IMG/VR virus record: IMGVR_UViG_3300046001_005979 | Coordinates: 1-20,155 of that record | Direction: 5' to 3' (one strand) | DNA length: 20,155 bases | Source: a virus | Part shown: positions 9,601 through 20,155 of the stretch, piece by piece | Layout of the letters: each line of letters opens with the position of its first letter | Position numbering within the stretch: position 1 is the stretch's first letter | Notes under the pieces: model-generated | The model's input: only the letters and a program-made list of their open reading frames with translations | Databases searched by the model: none | What the model was told of the DNA's origin: nothing | Made by a program: the position numbers and the translations under genes

Positions 9601-12600
9601 TATCTAAATATCAACAACGTTGGTGATATTGTTTTTGAAAACAACTTATACAAAGACACTTTCTTGTATGTGGTTGATAACGTTTCAGTAACTAGTGATA
9701 TTAGCTCAGGCTCAATTAGAGAATACAATACTATTGATACCTTTGAAAAATTGTTGGGCTGGCAAACTGGTATAACTGAAACTAAAATTTATCAACAATT
9801 TAAATTTACATACGCTGGCACAACTTTAAAACTTGACGTTGCAGTGAACAATCAAGTTATAGAAGCTGTACCTGTTCTTAAAATTTATGTAGGTAGCCAG
9901 TTTCAGGATCCAAGCACATATACATACAACAATACTACCACAGCAAATACCACAGTTATCACGCTGAATGGCAATTACGTTATTGGCGACATCATTGAGG
10001 TTCTTGCATTAAGTGACCAAACTAGCCAAGTTGCATTCTACCAAGTTCCAAGTAACTTAGAAAGCAACCCTCTCAATGCTAATAGTCCTAGCTTTACGTT
10101 AGGAACCATTCGCACACACTATCAGAGTATTTGCGAAAACTTGTTAACATTGTCTGGACCTATTAATGGCTCAAACAACACTCGAGATCTTGGTAATATT
10201 GTTCCTTACGGCTTGACTATTTTACAACAAAGTGCGCCATTAACACTTGCTGGCTATTTTATGCGTAGCCAAGACTATAATATTTTTGCAGCGTTACAGT
10301 ATAACAGCCGTGAATACACTAAATTCAAAGCACAAATGCTTGACTCGGTATTGAGTCAACTCATATTTGATCAAACAGTACCAGTAATTTTAAACACTGC
10401 GTTACAAAATATAACTCTTGGAAGATTAGATACCCAACCATTCTATTGGAGTGACATGTTGCCAGCTGGCGTTACTACATACAGTAATACGTATACAGTG
10501 GGCTTTACAACATCTTCTATATTTGATACTGTGCAGATTTATAACTATACATCTGCAAACTATCTTGGGTTGTTAGTATACAAAAATGGTGTGCTATTAA
10601 CAAGAGATGTAGGGTATACTGTTGCTACTGATGGTCCTCGAGTTACTATCCTTGAGTCACTAGTTAACGGCGACAAGATAACTATCAACGAATATGCTGC
10701 TACATACGGTAGTTTTGTTCCTAATACTCCAACTAAGTTGGGATTATACCCAGCCTGGGAACCAAAAATTACTATAGAGAAAACCAGCACCAACGACGAT
10801 GTTACTGTAATTGTAGGGCATGACGGAAGCATTACTAAAGCATTTGGCGATATTCGTGATGACGTTCTGCTAGAGTTTGAGCAACGAATCTATAACAATT
10901 TAAAATTAGACGGAAACCCAGTACCACTCACAATTGAAGACGTGCTACCTGGTCAATTTCGTAGTACTGGATTTACATTTGAAGAAATTAACACTATCTT
11001 CTCTCAAGATTTTTTGAGCTACTGTGGCTGGAATAAATTAGATTACAAAACACAAACATACAGTGCTACAAATGAGTTTACTTACAATTATAGTACAGCT
11101 CAAAACAAACTCAACAATGAAAATTTGTTGGGCGCTTGGCGCGGTATCTATCGTTACTTCTACGACACTCAGCAACCTAGCTTAACTCCATGGGAGATGT
11201 TAGGACTTACTATTGAACCAGCTTGGTGGGAAGATCGTTATGGTACTGCTCCGTATACCACAGACAACTTGGTTCTTTGGGACGATTTAGAAGCTGGCTA
11301 TGTTGCTGATCCAATTGCACCGTATTATCGTCCAGACTATGCACGTCCTGGACTAACACAAGTTATTCCAACTGGTGATGAAGGACAACTGTTAAGCCCT
11401 CTTGATTCAGTGGTTGGAACTTATGATGACCAACAATTTCAAAAGTCATGGGCACTCGGTGACGGCGGCCCAGTAGAAGCTTCTTGGTATAATAGCTCTA
11501 GCTATCCATTCTCAGTAATGCATGTTCTTGCAGTGACTCGTCCTGCTAAGTTTTTTGCATTGTTTGCTGACCGAGATCTATACAAGTTTAATACAGATTA
11601 TGATCAATATCTGTACAACAACCGTTATCGGTTAGATGCCAACGGTGTTGAGGTCTACGGCAATGGAACATCAAAAGCTAGTTATATTAACTGGATGGTT
11701 GACTATAATCGCCTTACTGGAATTGACTCAACTGACATACTAACTGCTGCGCTAAAAAGTTTAGATGTGCGTTTATGCTATAGAATGGCAAGTTTTTCAG
11801 ACAAACAATATATTAAATTGTTTACTGAAAAATCAAGCCCAAACAGTACCAATGCTACTTTGATGATACCTGACGAAAGCTACAACTTGCTTTTGTACAA
11901 AAATCAACCGTTTGACAGAACATTGTATAGCTCAGTTGCTATACAAAAAGTTGAAGGGGGTTATGGTGTGTTTGGTTACGGTAATGCTCAACCATATTTT
12001 AATATTCTCCAAAGTAGCACCGCGGGCAAACTACAATCAATATCAGCTAATAATATAACAGTTCTTGTGCCTACATTTTATACAAATACAGTAGTACAAG
12101 TGCCTTATGGATTTATTTTTAGTAACGAAACAAGTGTTTGCGATTTCTTGTTAAGCTATGGTAAATTATTAGAAACTCAAGGACTAACTTTTACCAATAT
12201 TGATAACGGTTACGTACTTGACTGGACCCGCATGGCACAAGAATTCTTGTACTGGGCTGGGCAAGGATGGGGAGTTGATGCTATCATTAATATCAACCCA
12301 TTGGCGGCAAAAATTGCAATCACTCGTGAATTGGCTGTGGTTGATAGCGTTCGCGCAGAGACTACTGAAAATTTAATTCTAGATCAAAATTCTAGAGAAA
12401 TTGCTAGTCGTAATTTAAATGTTGTGCGCCTGGGAAATTATTTCTCAGCTGAGGCTCTAAGCACACAAAGTATTAGTTATATTGATTTACGATTTACAAA
12501 CTACGAACACATGATTGTTTTAAACAATCAGTCTGTGTTTGGAGACTTAGTATACGATCCAACAACTGGTGCAAGACAAAGTCGATTAAACTTGGTAGCA

Positions 12601-15600
12601 GTTACCAGTGACGACTGGAACGGTAGTGTAGACGCTCCAGGTTTTATTATCAATCAAGACAACGTTGAAGAATGGACTGGGTTAAAGAAATACACCAAAG
12701 GTGAGATTGTCAAGTACAAGAACGTGTATTGGTCAGCTCTTGCTATTATAGAGCCAAGTGCAAATTTTGATTTTAATTTGTGGGCACAGAGTGACTACAC
12801 ACAAATTGAACTAGGGTTGTTGCCTAACTTGTCTAACAAGGCTAACCAACTGGTTAACAGTTATAATATTAATACTGCCAACATTGAAGGCGACAACGAT
12901 TTGTTATCGTACGGATTAATTGGCTTTAGACCTCGCCAGTATATGGCAGCACTTAATCTTGACGATGTAAGCCAAGTTAACGTGTATCGTCAATTCCTTG
13001 GCACAAAAGGAACTGTGCTTAGTACTGAATTGTTTAAACAGGCTAACCTTGGCAAAGAATCTGCGGATTACGACATTTATGAAAACTGGGCAGTACAACG
13101 TGCTGTTTACGGTGCCAACGCTAACCGTAGTTATTTTGAATTACGTTTAGATCGTGCATTGCTAAATGCCAATCCTAGTTTAGTACAAGTAGTGTTACCG
13201 CAACAGGTTAGCGAAGCTGATGAGCAGATTCTATTATCTAATGTTTGGAGACAAAGTTACAAATTAACTAGTCCTGATATTTTACCAACCACTACATCAC
13301 TACCAACAGATATTGGATTGCCAACGGCTGGTTATGTAAAGTTAGACGACGCAGATATCACTGTGTTTGATATTAACGACCCTACCAGTCTTGCTGAAAA
13401 TATTGACAGCATTGAGGTTGGCACCAGTATTTGGGTAGCCAAAATTAACAGTTACGATTGGAACATTTATCGCGCTCAATCTGTACCTGGCGTAATTCAA
13501 CACGTTTGCGACAACTTGAATGGCACTAGCCGTGCAATTTTTTCAGCGCAGCATGGCCTTAGTACTGGCGATAAGTTAATTATTAAATTCTTTGACACCG
13601 AGATTGACGGCGTCTATCAAGTGTTATCAGTTGTTAATTTAACTACAGTAAACATTGCGTTTCAATTTTCTGGCGACCGAGCTGTTGCTAACGGTAGCGG
13701 ACTAGGGTTTACTTTACAAACTATGAGAGTTTCGCAAGCAAGTGACATTATTAACTTGCCATATGCTAATGCTATCACCCCTGGGGCAAAAGTTTGGGTT
13801 GATGACAACGGTTCAGGATTATGGGAAGTGCTAGAAAAGAACGAAGTATTTACTGACGTTGTTGGACTAAGCCCAGTTCTACTTGATGCTGGTGAACAAT
13901 ACGGTCAAAGTATTGCTCAGGCACAAAATCGATTGGCAGCATTTATTGGTAGTCCAAAGTATGGATTTAATGCAGGCACTGAAAAAGGTGCATTGTATGT
14001 GTATGTTAAATCATACGGTGATCAATACCAACCAGTTAGTCCGCTGTCCGACGAAGATTCAATCCTTACCCTAGACGGAACTGGAGTACGTGGCTACGGC
14101 AACGCTGTGGACTTTGGCAATCAAACCTGGGCCATTGCTGGTGCAAGCAAGAGTCTTGGACCAACAAGCACTGCTAATAATGGATATGCCTGTGTTATCT
14201 ATCGTGACCCGTCCCTGGGCCAAGCCGGAGCAATTCCGTTTGCACAGTGGCAATTATTAACCCAACCTGGTACTACAACTACTACAACTCCTGGTGCTGG
14301 CGAGTTTGGGTATAGTGTGGCAATGAGTCTTGACGAGCGTTGGATGTATATTGGTGCTCCAGGATTGAATCAAGTTCATGCATACGGTCGTGTTGATTAC
14401 CAAGACCAGTTTGTTCGTGCTCGAGGTGACGGTGTTACAAAAAGATACGTTATCAGCAACACTATCCAAATTAATGCAGCTACACAATTAAAAGTTTCAG
14501 TTGATGGAACTGTGCAATTTTTAAATATTGATTATACTGTATCAAGTGATCTAGGCACTGTGACATTTGTTACAGCTCCTCCGCTAGATAAGTTAGTTGA
14601 CATCCAACGACTGTACATTCAACAACTTGACGCACAAACTTATTACGAAGTTACGCAAAGCGCAACATCTGGTAGTGGTGTTGGTGCTAAGTTTACTATT
14701 GTTCGCCAACGAGGCGAAGTTGGGCAGCCAGGCGCTACAGTTGGAAGCGTGGGCGCAACTAGCTCAGGATCAGGGTATGCACCTGGTAATACAATTACTA
14801 TTGCTGGTGCAAGTTTTGGCGGCACCAACGATATCACATTAACTATTACCAGTATTGGTACAGGCGGCACCCTGGGCAATTTCAACATTGCATACACCCC
14901 GCCAGCACTAGCAAGTACATTTTCGCTGAATGAATACTTCTTTACGGCTACTACAATCAATAGCTTTAGCGTTAGTGTCAACAATGTATTACAACGACCA
15001 AATATTGATTATACTTTTAATACTGGCACAAAAGATATTTCTTTTTACAACAATCCAGGTTCAGGCACCACTATTCTTGTTAACGCACAAGGGTATTTTG
15101 AATATGTGGGTAGTATAACTGCAAGTGGACTAAGTGCCAGTGATAGATTTGGCCACAGTGTAAGTTGCACTACTGACGGTCGCCAAGTAGTAATTGGTAC
15201 TCCTTACAGCACTGTTAGTTCCAGTGGCGAAGCTGGTAACGTGTATGTGGTTGACCGTAATGTACAGCGTTTTATCTATGGTGAAGATGGAAGCACAATT
15301 AATTTTACTTTACTTGGTACACCAGTTGGGCCAATTAGTGTAATTGTTAATAATGTGTTCTTGGTTAACGAAACTGATGCAACAGTGAGTGCGCCTAATA
15401 GTTTTTACTGGAACGGTGCAAGCACAGTCACAGTTAACGCCGACTTAAAGATTGGTGACGTAATTGAGATTGAAACTAACCAGTTTGCGCAAATACAAAA
15501 AGTGCAACAGAACATTGTTGCTGATTTTTCTAACTTTGGGCAAGCAGTTGAAGTATGCCCATACAACTGTAGCTTATATGTTGGAGAACCGCAAAGCAGT

Positions 15601-18600
15601 ATTCAAATTTACAAAGGTGGCGTGGTTGAGCGCAGTGTAAATCAAAGCCGAGTATACGGCACTATTACTAACACAGTTGCTAACGCAAGTCTTACCAGTG
15701 GCAATACTATTCGTGTAAACAACATGGATGTGATAGTACCAACCACTTGGAACAGTGCATCAACATACAGTAAAAATACTGTGGTGTACAATACTGTGGG
15801 TTCTACTACAACTATCTATGTTGCTGCAATTGCTGTACCTGCGTTAACTGCAATCACAAACACATCATATTGGACAGTGGTTACAACTACTACTGTATCT
15901 GCAAGTGCAAAAGTGCGTGCTCTAGCCGCACAAATTAATGTCAATGTTCCAAACGTCAGCGCCACAGTCAGCACTACTGGTTATCTAACTATTGCTGTTA
16001 AAAACAGCAATGCCGCGCCAGAATTTGATAAAGTCCAAGTAGCCCCCGGCAGTGTTGGAACCGCATTTGCTGATTTAGTATTTGAAACATTTGTTTGGAC
16101 ACAAACAATTGAAAACCCATACCCAATTGCATTTTCAGCGTTTGGCAGTAGCATAAGTGTTGACGACAATGCCACAAACATTGTTGTTGGCGCACCACAA
16201 GGTACATTGTATCTAGAAGCTGTGTGGGATGACGGAACTACTATTTGGGACTCAGGCAGCACAATATTCTTTAGTGTTACTGTTCAAAGCGGTGCCGCAT
16301 ACACATTTGACTATCTGCCAAGTTCAACACTGGTTGTAACAAATCCAGGCAAGTTTGTATTTGGGCAACAAATTACAAGTAGCGAAGTTGCATCGTACGA
16401 TGCATTTGGTACTGCGGTCAACTACACTGGCGGCGTGTTAATGGTTGGTGCACCAAAAAATGATGCTGGTGATTCAACTGCTGACTTTGGCGCAGCTTAT
16501 GTTTTTGAAAACGTAACTAGATCACCTGCTTGGTCAGTATTGACAGAACAGCAACCAACTGTAGATATTAGATTGCTTAATACATCCTTCTTGTACGATA
16601 GCATTACTAGTGAAACTTCAACATTCTTAGATTTTATTAATCCGTTGCAGGGCAAAGTACTTGGGGCCGCACGTCAAAATATTGATTATATTGGCGCAGT
16701 TGATCCTGCAGCATATAATGTTGGACCTGTAAATGTACGAGGTACTACCTGGAGCGCAAACCACGTTGGTGAAATTTGGTGGGATACTAGTAGTGTTCGA
16801 TTTATTGATCCTAATCAAGATGATATTGTATATGCAAGCCGTCGATGGAGTCAAGTGTTTCCTGGGTCAACTGTAGACGTATATCAATGGATTGTAAGCG
16901 CAGTGCCGCCAGCACAATATGCTGGCGAAGGCACACCTCTAGATACACTAAGCTACACTGTAAACGCACGGTTAACCACACAAGGTACATTTACTACAGA
17001 TTATTATTTCTGGGTTAAAGGTATCACTGTTACGTCAACTAAAATTGGCAAGACATTGCCAATAAGCACAGTCGCTAGTTACATTGAAAATCCCAAAGCA
17101 TCAGGTATTCCTTACCTGGCGCCTATAAACGCCAGCACAATTGCATTGTACAACAGTGGCGATTATATTGCAGCCAGCGATACAATTATTAACATTGAAT
17201 TTGATCGCCAGCTCACAAGCGACAACGTACACGTTGAGTATGAGTTAATTCCACAAGACCGCAAAGATGGATTCTTGAGTGCAAACTTATATCGTAAATT
17301 ACAAGACAGCTTTTGTGGAGTTGACACATTTGGTAACTTGGTTCCAGATCCTAATCTAGGTGTTGCTGAAAGATATGGTGTACAGTTTAGACCACGTCAG
17401 TCAATGTTTGTAGATCGTTTTGCAGCGTTGAAGAATTACTTGACTCGAGCAAATACTGTGCTAGCACAGTACACAATTAGTGAAAGTCGAACATTTAACT
17501 TACTCAATAGTGCTGAAGCCAAACCTAGTGCTAACTCAGGACTTTGGAATTTACAAGTTACTAACTTAGAAATCTTGGGCTTCCAAAATATCTACACAGT
17601 GCCACTGGGCTACAAATACCTAGTAGATACTGACAGCAGCAACCGTGGCTTATGGACAATATACACAGTGCAAAACAGCGATGTAACTCTTGGTGAAAGA
17701 GTGCTGGTATTAACTAGAGTACAAGGTTACAATACTCCTGACTATTGGAGTTATATTGATTGGTACCGTGTTGGATACAACTCCAGTACAAAAGTAATTG
17801 CTGAAGTTCTTACATACAGTAGTTTGACTACATTGTCAGTTGCTGTGGGTAGTTCAGTTAAAGTCACAGCCAATGCTCAAGGTAAATGGGAAATCTATTT
17901 ACTTGAAGATACTGGCTGGAGTCGTGTTGGATTGCAAGATGGTACTATAGAGTTCTCAGCAGAACTATACGATTATGCACTTGGTCGATTTGGGTTTGAC
18001 GTTGAAGTTTTTGACGCACAATATTACGACCAAGAACCTGTGATTGAAACACGCAACATTATTCAAGCAATCAATCAAGAATTGTTTGTTGACGATTTAG
18101 CAATTGAGCGCAACAGATCCCTTGTACTGATGTTTAATTTTGTACTAAGCGAATTCTCTGCACCTGAATGGCTAGTCAAGACATCACTAATTGACGTTGA
18201 TCACAGAATTCGAGAACTATTACCATTCCAAAATTACAGTCGTGACAACCAAGAATTCGTGTCAGACTACATCCAAGAAGTCAAACCGTACCACGTGAGT
18301 GTCCGCGAATTTAACTTGAAGTACACCGGCTTTGACAGTTTCCGTGGCGACCTTGCAGACTTTGACGTACCTGCGTTTTATGACACCACATTAGACACCC
18401 CGCAGTACACTAGTCCAATATTGCTGCCATATCTACACAGTACCAGCTTTAATGCAGCGTTTAATACTGCAAGCGATACTCCAGCATCAAGCCAATTGTG
18501 GGAACAATGGCCGTACAGCCAGTGGTATAACAATTACTTTTTGAGTCTTGATAGTATTGACATGGTAGAATTTGGCGCAGGTTATTCTGAGCCTCCGGTG

Positions 18601-20155
18601 GTTACTATTGAAGGCGAAGCAACTGAACCAGCAGAAGTTACTGCAATTATTAACGGCTCTGGGCAAGTGGTGTCAATTGTGGTTAACAATCCTGGTTCTG
18701 GTTACAGTGCAACCCCAAGTATTGTTTTTGATGGTGGCGGTGGCTCAGTTACAACTGTAGCAAGAGCTTACCCAATTATGACCGGCCAAGGCTTAGGCCA
18801 AAACTACAGTGCATCCGAAGTTGCAGTGACCCAAGATTCATATAACTTAACACGCAGTTTCCGCACAGTTATCAAATACGACCGTTTCCAGTACTTCAGT
18901 GATGTACAAGATTGGAACGCATCTGCAACTTATCAAGATGGCACACTGGTTCGATATGACAATCGTGTATGGCAAGCATCAAGTACAGACTCAACTGCGG
19001 TAGTTGGCCCAACATTTGATCTTGAAGACTGGACCTTGGTCAATGCCGGAACGTTTAACAACGGCCTGGGACTAACTGGTGTAGACCGTACCATGGGTTT
19101 GTATGTTCCGGGCGTGAACTCTCCTGGACTAGAACTTCCATTGCTGATTGACGGTGTTGATTACCCAGGCGTGCAAGTTTATGGTGATTACTTCCTGGGT
19201 AATCCTGCGTTCATTGACGCACAGTACGAAAGTGCATTTACTGATACAACATTAGGCGACACATTTACTAGCGTTAACGTTGATGGCGGTGAGTTTATTG
19301 GCCTATACGAAGGCCATGCCCCAGAAGAATTAGTTAACGGGGCAGAATTTGATACGTTGGACTTACGAGTATATACTCGTCCTGGTAGCGACTGGAGTTA
19401 TGATGGTCATGGCTTTCAGCTAGGCAGCGTTCGTTATGTTTACGAAGCAGCAATTACTGACACGTATAGTTGGGCAGGCGTAGTCGATAACCCCGTGCAA
19501 GTGTTAGTAAGCAATCAAACAACTGGCGAAGACCTTGCACTTAATATCAATTACACTGTTAATTGGATTAATCAAACAGTTACTCTTGACCTTGGCGTTG
19601 GTGATGGAGAAGTAATTAATATTACTGTGTACGAACTTGGCGGAGGCAGCCAGTTATATCGTGACAATTATCTTGGTACAATTGGTAATAATGTAACCAT
19701 ACCAGTCAACAGCGCAGAAATTTCTGACGTAGCAGTGTTTGTTAATGGCAACGCAATTACACAAGGTATTACCTGGAAGCCATATATTGACAGCACTGTA
19801 TGGAATATCTTGAATACCTATAGCCGCCAAGACAATGTAAATAACTCTGCAGAATTTACAGGATCAATTACAGACACTACGTTAACCATTACTGCTGTCT
19901 CTACAGGTACAGTTGTTGTTGGTCAAGAAATAAGTGGTACTAATATTTTACCTGGTACCGTAATTACTGCATCAATTACTGGCATTGGCGGAACAGGAAC
20001 ATATACAGTAGACCAATCACAAACAGTAGCTAGCACAAGCATTACTACAAACGAACAATTTTATCGTGCGTTGCAATCTGTCCCAACTGGCGTGAACATT
20101 ACTAATACCGCGTATTGGTATAATTTTATTCCAACTTTAGAAACGCTAGTAGAAT
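6604..20155 (+). CDS. Giant mosaic virion/baseplate protein (3' partial, at least 4,517 aa)
   Basis: The frame from ATG 6604 has no stop to the right edge, so length is unknown but at least 4,517 residues. Start support: GGAG seven bases upstream and a TAATG overlap with gp6. It sits where T4 has wedge genes 7 and 8. I see no T4 gp7 likeness by eye, but stretches resemble giant structural proteins of T4-like aquatic phages (from memory). Backbone blocks: 1-140 ([20 protein letters not shown]), ~1400-1550 ([41 protein letters not shown]), ~2070-2150 ([15 protein letters not shown]), ~3340-3430 ([13 protein letters not shown]), ~3880-3915 ([20 protein letters not shown]), ~4155-4270 ([19 protein letters not shown]). 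Between these lie inserted beta modules listed separately. The composition is Thr/Asn/Tyr/Gly/Val-rich and beta-type; I saw no long helical or membrane segment. Likely a late virion protein forming the outer baseplate and host-contact surface; the exact role is inferred. Confidence 0.93.
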   Translation, partial: MALTRSVDFLPEIFQTDANKQFLAATLDQLIQEPKFKKTQGFIGRTVGPGVNPNDKYVVEPTTVRANYQLEPGVVSLEPDTDRINDVITYPGLNDAIGFQNGNPARPDRLYQGEYYSWDPFVNFDTFVNFSQYFWLPGGPSVVDVHATGIPTTANFNVTRENGVYTFSGVSGENPTIELVRGGSYTFQVAQNAKETVNYRVRNSGIAAYVIDFQNNPTLTLSRGNTYVFNLTLDGNYPFWIKTAPTTGTADAYNSGVTRNGSLTGLVTFTVPQTAPDTLYYASATQSNMQGVLNIIDGTPGTGPGFWIQSAPGISGVLPATPNISSREVYGVENNGEDLGIITFNAPVKTAQDFYYNLTSIGTIDLVTSLNFDEINNQSVEAFIAQYNGIDGITNLDGRTLIFTNPVTDATEGGWLRTTLFDPLPQNSSSNGNPGSFDTVPFSETTEIPESQRYQKWQISYVNNAGVNYINLSLVADINPLEKFTIAYGAVNSSTQWYKDPTGTFLEIPVLTAIQNTLYYQDGTDPDIFGTIKLVEPAGSETLIVTDIIGKKTYTAPNGVSFSNGLKVRFTGDIEPVSYKSGTSTITYTQTEAGTNYISTPDAEVLYVGQQIVFASPSLGGLVAGQTYFVRSIAASGLKFTVSAIENGPAVTLQYGTGSATATGISNLEYYVSGVGTAIELLPTTNYVTPETYVEDAFDSTIATEPDQPDYLTIDRASKDLNAWTRSNRWFHLDVINAAAAYNNTTAVFDNNYRAKRPIIQFRPGIRLWNMGTNGKAPINIIDFEETDAFSNIEGSTEYKVYDSPIPTTTFTIGVQYEIVTIGTSDWNTIAGTSGVIYVPGDIITAQVIGIGNGTGRAFYELAEGTRIIFAADEDSEVRNKIWIVSFATPDTLTPLIDQPIITLTLADDGLVLFDESTVVLDGQATKGKTYWYDGTAWTEAQQKNSVQQAPLYNVYDPQGVSFGDSTKYQSTTFTGSKLFSYAVGDTNVLDVILQFPLQYLNINNVGDIVFENNLYKDTFLYVVDNVSVTSDISSGSIREYNTIDTFEKLLGWQTGITETKIYQQFKFTYAGTTLKLDVAVNNQVIEAVPVLKIYVGSQFQDPSTYTYNNTTTANTTVITLNGNYVIGDIIEVLALSDQTSQVAFYQVPSNLESNPLNANSPSFTLGTIRTHYQSICENLLTLSGPINGSNNTRDLGNIVPYGLTILQQSAPLTLAGYFMRSQDYNIFAALQYNSREYTKFKAQMLDSVLSQLIFDQTVPVILNTALQNITLGRLDTQPFYWSDMLPAGVTTYSNTYTVGFTTSSIFDTVQIYNYTSANYLGLLVYKNGVLLTRDVGYTVATDGPRVTILESLVNGDKITINEYAATYGSFVPNTPTKLGLYPAWEPKITIEKTSTNDDVTVIVGHDGSITKAFGDIRDDVLLEFEQRIYNNLKLDGNPVPLTIEDVLPGQFRSTGFTFEEINTIFSQDFLSYCGWNKLDYKTQTYSATNEFTYNYSTAQNKLNNENLLGAWRGIYRYFYDTQQPSLTPWEMLGLTIEPAWWEDRYGTAPYTTDNLVLWDDLEAGYVADPIAPYYRPDYARPGLTQVIPTGDEGQLLSPLDSVVGTYDDQQFQKSWALGDGGPVEASWYNSSSYPFSVMHVLAVTRPAKFFALFADRDLYKFNTDYDQYLYNNRYRLDANGVEVYGNGTSKASYINWMVDYNRLTGIDSTDILTAALKSLDVRLCYRMASFSDKQYIKLFTEKSSPNSTNATLMIPDESYNLLLYKNQPFDRTLYSSVAIQKVEGGYGVFGYGNAQPYFNILQSSTAGKLQSISANNITVLVPTFYTNTVVQVPYGFIFSNETSVCDFLLSYGKLLETQGLTFTNIDNGYVLDWTRMAQEFLYWAGQGWGVDAIININPLAAKIAITRELAVVDSVRAETTENLILDQNSREIASRNLNVVRLGNYFSAEALSTQSISYIDLRFTNYEHMIVLNNQSVFGDLVYDPTTGARQSRLNLVAVTSDDWNGSVDAPGFIINQDNVEEWTGLKKYTKGEIVKYKNVYWSALAIIEPSANFDFNLWAQSDYTQIELGLLPNLSNKANQLVNSYNINTANIEGDNDLLSYGLIGFRPRQYMAALNLDDVSQVNVYRQFLGTKGTVLSTELFKQANLGKESADYDIYENWAVQRAVYGANANRSYFELRLDRALLNANPSLVQVVLPQQVSEADEQILLSNVWRQSYKLTSPDILPTTTSLPTDIGLPTAGYVKLDDADITVFDINDPTSLAENIDSIEVGTSIWVAKINSYDWNIYRAQSVPGVIQHVCDNLNGTSRAIFSAQHGLSTGDKLIIKFFDTEIDGVYQVLSVVNLTTVNIAFQFSGDRAVANGSGLGFTLQTMRVSQASDIINLPYANAITPGAKVWVDDNGSGLWEVLEKNEVFTDVVGLSPVLLDAGEQYGQSIAQAQNRLAAFIGSPKYGFNAGTEKGALYVYVKSYGDQYQPVSPLSDEDSILTLDGTGVRGYGNAVDFGNQTWAIAGASKSLGPTSTANNGYACVIYRDPSLGQAGAIPFAQWQLLTQPGTTTTTTPGAGEFGYSVAMSLDERWMYIGAPGLNQVHAYGRVDYQDQFVRARGDGVTKRYVISNTIQINAATQLKVSVDGTVQFLNIDYTVSSDLGTVTFVTAPPLDKLVDIQRLYIQQLDAQTYYEVTQSATSGSGVGAKFTIVRQRGEVGQPGATVGSVGATSSGSGYAPGNTITIAGASFGGTNDITLTITSIGTGGTLGNFNIAYTPPALASTFSLNEYFFTATTINSFSVSVNNVLQRPNIDYTFNTGTKDISFYNNPGSGTTILVNAQGYFEYVGSITASGLSASDRFGHSVSCTTDGRQVVIGTPYSTVSSSGEAGNVYVVDRNVQRFIYGEDGSTINFTLLGTPVGPISVIVNNVFLVNETDATVSAPNSFYWNGASTVTVNADLKIGDVIEIETNQFAQIQKVQQNIVADFSNFGQAVEVCPYNCSLYVGEPQSSIQIYKGGVVERSVNQSRVYGTITNTVANASLTSGNTIRVNNMDVIVPTTWNSASTYSKNTVVYNTVGSTTTIYVAAIAVPALTAITNTSYWTVVTTTTVSASAKVRALAAQINVNVPNVSATVSTTGYLTIAVKNSNAAPEFDKVQVAPGSVGTAFADLVFETFVWTQTIENPYPIAFSAFGSSISVDDNATNIVVGAPQGTLYLEAVWDDGTTIWDSGSTIFFSVTVQSGAAYTFDYLPSSTLVVTNPGKFVFGQQITSSEVASYDAFGTAVNYTGGVLMVGAPKNDAGDSTADFGAAYVFENVTRSPAWSVLTEQQPTVDIRLLNTSFLYDSITSETSTFLDFINPLQGKVLGAARQNIDYIGAVDPAAYNVGPVNVRGTTWSANHVGEIWWDTSSVRFIDPNQDDIVYASRRWSQVFPGSTVDVYQWIVSAVPPAQYAGEGTPLDTLSYTVNARLTTQGTFTTDYYFWVKGITVTSTKIGKTLPISTVASYIENPKASGIPYLAPINASTIALYNSGDYIAASDTIINIEFDRQLTSDNVHVEYELIPQDRKDGFLSANLYRKLQDSFCGVDTFGNLVPDPNLGVAERYGVQFRPRQSMFVDRFAALKNYLTRANTVLAQYTISESRTFNLLNSAEAKPSANSGLWNLQVTNLEILGFQNIYTVPLGYKYLVDTDSSNRGLWTIYTVQNSDVTLGERVLVLTRVQGYNTPDYWSYIDWYRVGYNSSTKVIAEVLTYSSLTTLSVAVGSSVKVTANAQGKWEIYLLEDTGWSRVGLQDGTIEFSAELYDYALGRFGFDVEVFDAQYYDQEPVIETRNIIQAINQELFVDDLAIERNRSLVLMFNFVLSEFSAPEWLVKTSLIDVDHRIRELLPFQNYSRDNQEFVSDYIQEVKPYHVSVREFNLKYTGFDSFRGDLADFDVPAFYDTTLDTPQYTSPILLPYLHSTSFNAAFNTASDTPASSQLWEQWPYSQWYNNYFLSLDSIDMVEFGAGYSEPPVVTIEGEATEPAEVTAIINGSGQVVSIVVNNPGSGYSATPSIVFDGGGGSVTTVARAYPIMTGQGLGQNYSASEVAVTQDSYNLTRSFRTVIKYDRFQYFSDVQDWNASATYQDGTLVRYDNRVWQASSTDSTAVVGPTFDLEDWTLVNAGTFNNGLGLTGVDRTMGLYVPGVNSPGLELPLLIDGVDYPGVQVYGDYFLGNPAFIDAQYESAFTDTTLGDTFTSVNVDGGEFIGLYEGHAPEELVNGAEFDTLDLRVYTRPGSDWSYDGHGFQLGSVRYVYEAAITDTYSWAGVVDNPVQVLVSNQTTGEDLALNINYTVNWINQTVTLDLGVGDGEVINITVYELGGGSQLYRDNYLGTIGNNVTIPVNSAEISDVAVFVNGNAITQGITWKPYIDSTVWNILNTYSRQDNVNNSAEFTGSITDTTLTITAVSTGTVVVGQEISGTNILPGTVITASITGIGGTGTYTVDQSQTVASTSITTNEQFYRALQSVPTGVNITNTAYWYNFIPTLETLVE
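7123..7671 (+). other. Cupredoxin-like module nested in a second copy of itself
   Basis: In the giant protein, residues ~174-191 ([16 protein letters not shown]) begin a module that is completed only at ~306-356 ([11 protein letters not shown], then [26 protein letters not shown]). In between, residues ~216-296 hold a complete version of the same pattern: [50 protein letters not shown]. The two series align segment by segment, so a module appears inserted in its own relative. The fold name is from memory of phage 'RG-TY-F...FWI-T-P...TF-VP...LYY' domains. Usual Cys/His ligand positions read ASATQSNM here. Confidence 0.6.
8392..8595 (+). other. 'VGQ-I-F...[10 protein letters not shown]' beta module in the giant protein
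   Basis: Residues ~597-664 read [39 protein letters not shown] and GSATATG. This is a small all-beta module I recall as widely scattered in phage tail proteins. Its own function is unknown; it probably acts as a spacer or decoration. Confidence 0.45.
9034..9186 (+). other. '[12 protein letters not shown]...GNGTGRA' beta module in the giant protein
   Basis: Residues ~811-861 read [40 protein letters not shown]. The pattern matches a short module, recalled from many phage structural proteins, of the form Y-I-x-x-x-GTTDF...FTATGxGTGTG. Function unknown. Confidence 0.45.
12673..12786 (+). other. CBM5/12-like module 1 in the giant protein
   Basis: Residues ~2024-2061: W-x5-Y-x2[14 protein letters not shown]...P...NLW. 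This is the aromatic layout of small chitin-binding-type (CBM5/12) modules, which occur in many phage tail and baseplate proteins. Glycan binding is an inference. Confidence 0.45.
14271..14288 (+). repeat. Two tandem 9-bp units (TACTACAAC) in the giant gene
   Basis: TACTACAAC occurs twice in a row, flanked on both sides by CCTGG. It encodes [10 protein letters not shown] in the linker between propeller blades 2 and 3. The unit length preserves the frame, so copy-number change would lengthen or shorten the linker without breaking the gene. Confidence 0.6.
14407..15117 (+). other. Insertion between propeller blades 3 and 4 (three beta modules)
   Basis: It contains a 'V-V-DG...DYT' module (14407-14610: [20 protein letters not shown]), a GSGY-type module (14656-14892: [42 protein letters not shown]) and a second 'V-NN...DYT' module (14911-15117: [18 protein letters not shown]). 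Each is of a kind recalled from other phage tail proteins. Together they make a large loop leaving the propeller. Confidence 0.5.
15748..15882 (+). other. CBM5/12-like module 2, inserted between blades 5 and 6
   Basis: Residues ~3049-3093: [15 protein letters not shown]...TIYVAA...ITNTSYW. Same W...Y...V-Y...Y-A...YW layout as the other CBM5/12-like modules here, with a slightly longer middle loop. Binding is inferred. Confidence 0.4.
18562..18771 (+). other. Two tandem 'GxGY...P' repeats in the giant protein
   Basis: Residues ~3987-4056: [19 protein letters not shown] followed by [20 protein letters not shown]. Both units share [N/E]-x-GxGYxxxPxxx[I/V]. This is a short beta repeat recalled from many phage baseplate and tail proteins; function unknown. 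Confidence 0.55.
18913..19041 (+). other. CBM5/12-like module 3 in the giant protein
   Basis: Residues ~4104-4146: [20 protein letters not shown], then QASS...GPTFDLEDW. This is the clearest match in the window to the compact CBM5/12 layout (W, Y-x2-G-x-V-x-Y, W-x-A, P, W). Carbohydrate binding is inferred. Confidence 0.5.
19801..20124 (+). other. CBM5/12-like module 4, split by a 'VGQ-ISG' module
   Basis: The first half reads [18 protein letters not shown] (19801-19854) and the second [20 protein letters not shown] (20059-20118). Joined, they make a complete W...Y...D-V...FYRA...YW module. Between them lies an intact foreign-looking beta module (19855-20049): [49 protein letters not shown], a type common in phage tail proteins. 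Confidence 0.55.

Larger units (their letters stand above)
13894..16515 (+). other. Seven FG-GAP-type blades forming a putative interrupted beta-propeller
   Basis: Seven segments of the giant protein share the FG-GAP pattern (aromatic-G, S/A-V/I, then V/I-G-A/T/S-P, then G-x-V/A-Y-V): (1) 13894-14013 YGQSIA...FIGSPK...GALYVYV; (2) 14086-14211 GYGNAVDF...AIAGAS...ACVIY; (3) 14302-14400 EFGYSVAM...YIGAPG...VHAYG; (4) 15142-15258 RFGHSVSC...VIGTPY...GNVYVV; (5) 15526-15621 NFGQAVEV...YVGEPQ...IQIY; (6) 16135-16233 AFGSSISV...[11 protein letters not shown]; (7) 16399-16515 AFGTAVNY...MVGAPK...GAAYVF. Seven is the count of integrin-alpha-type propellers. Large insertions separate blades 3/4, 4/5 and 5/6. 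No clear DxDxDG Ca-loops are seen in the blades. The propeller is inferred from motif count. Confidence 0.6.

Noticed and set aside
10340-10359. Perfect 7-bp inverted repeat TTGACTC-6 nt-GAGTCAA
   Set aside because: Mid-gene, not followed by a T-run and not near a gene end, so not a terminator; one such stem is expected by chance in 20 kb.
12374-12398. Direct repeat of ATTCTAGA
   Set aside because: Two short copies within coding sequence, no flanking mobile-element features.
14422-14430. RGD tripeptide next to the integrin-like propeller
   Set aside because: A three-residue match is frequent by chance, and RGD-integrin adhesion is animal biology not relevant to a bacteriophage.
17116-17135. 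6-bp GC-rich inverted repeat CTGGCG-8 nt-CGCCAG, with TATAAA in the loop
   Set aside because: Lies inside the giant coding frame with no downstream gene start; treated as chance.
6604-20155. Diversity-generating retroelement target or template repeats
   Set aside because: I saw no near-identical long nucleotide repeat pair and no reverse transcriptase gene; the module similarity is at protein level only.

Overview
This window is one block of tail-baseplate genes from a tailed phage of the T4-like contractile-tail group. It is not ordinary bacterial chromosome. Three genes are recognisable from their protein sequence as T4-type baseplate components in a T4-like order: the hub/needle protein gp5 (5' end cut by the window edge), the wedge protein gp25 and the wedge protein gp6. 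Between gp5 and gp25 lies an Ala/Gly/Ser-rich gene I cannot assign. After gp6 one enormous reading frame runs from 6604 off the right edge, at least 4,517 codons without a stop. The protein style (gp5 without a lysozyme insert, enlarged gp6, giant wedge-region protein full of small beta modules) resembles marine and freshwater cyanophage or pelagiphage relatives of T4. That comparison is from memory, no host marker is present, and I cannot name the host.

Layout: 1-1196 gp5 (partial); 1198-2733 unassigned structural-type gene; 2736-2743 perfect T4-type late promoter box (TATAAATA) abutting the next start; 2749-3126 gp25; 3146-3153 second late-promoter-like box (GATAAATA) followed by a Shine-Dalgarno; 3173-6604 gp6; 6604-20155 giant virion protein, coupled to gp6 by a TAATG stop/start overlap. 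All genes are on the + strand. The only non-coding stretches are about 1, 15 and 46 bases, so there is no gene-free stretch over 300 bases. I saw no tRNA, CRISPR, insertion sequence or intrinsic terminator.

How the genes work together: gp5 would form the central spike/hub at the tail tip. gp25 and gp6 form the wedge core that ties the hub to the sheath and triggers contraction. The giant protein sits where T4 has genes 7, 8 and onward, so it probably builds the wedge periphery and carries host-facing decorations.

The most interesting content is inside the giant protein. It is a mosaic of small beta modules inserted into a conserved backbone: (i) a cupredoxin-like module that appears nested inside a second copy of the same kind of module; (ii) seven FG-GAP-type blades that could close into one integrin-like beta-propeller, with large insertions between some blades; (iii) four CBM5/12-like (chitin-binding-type) W...Y...W modules, the last split by another phage module; and (iv) many 'VNG...DYT' beta modules. 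Domain calls rest on reading motifs by eye, without database searches.
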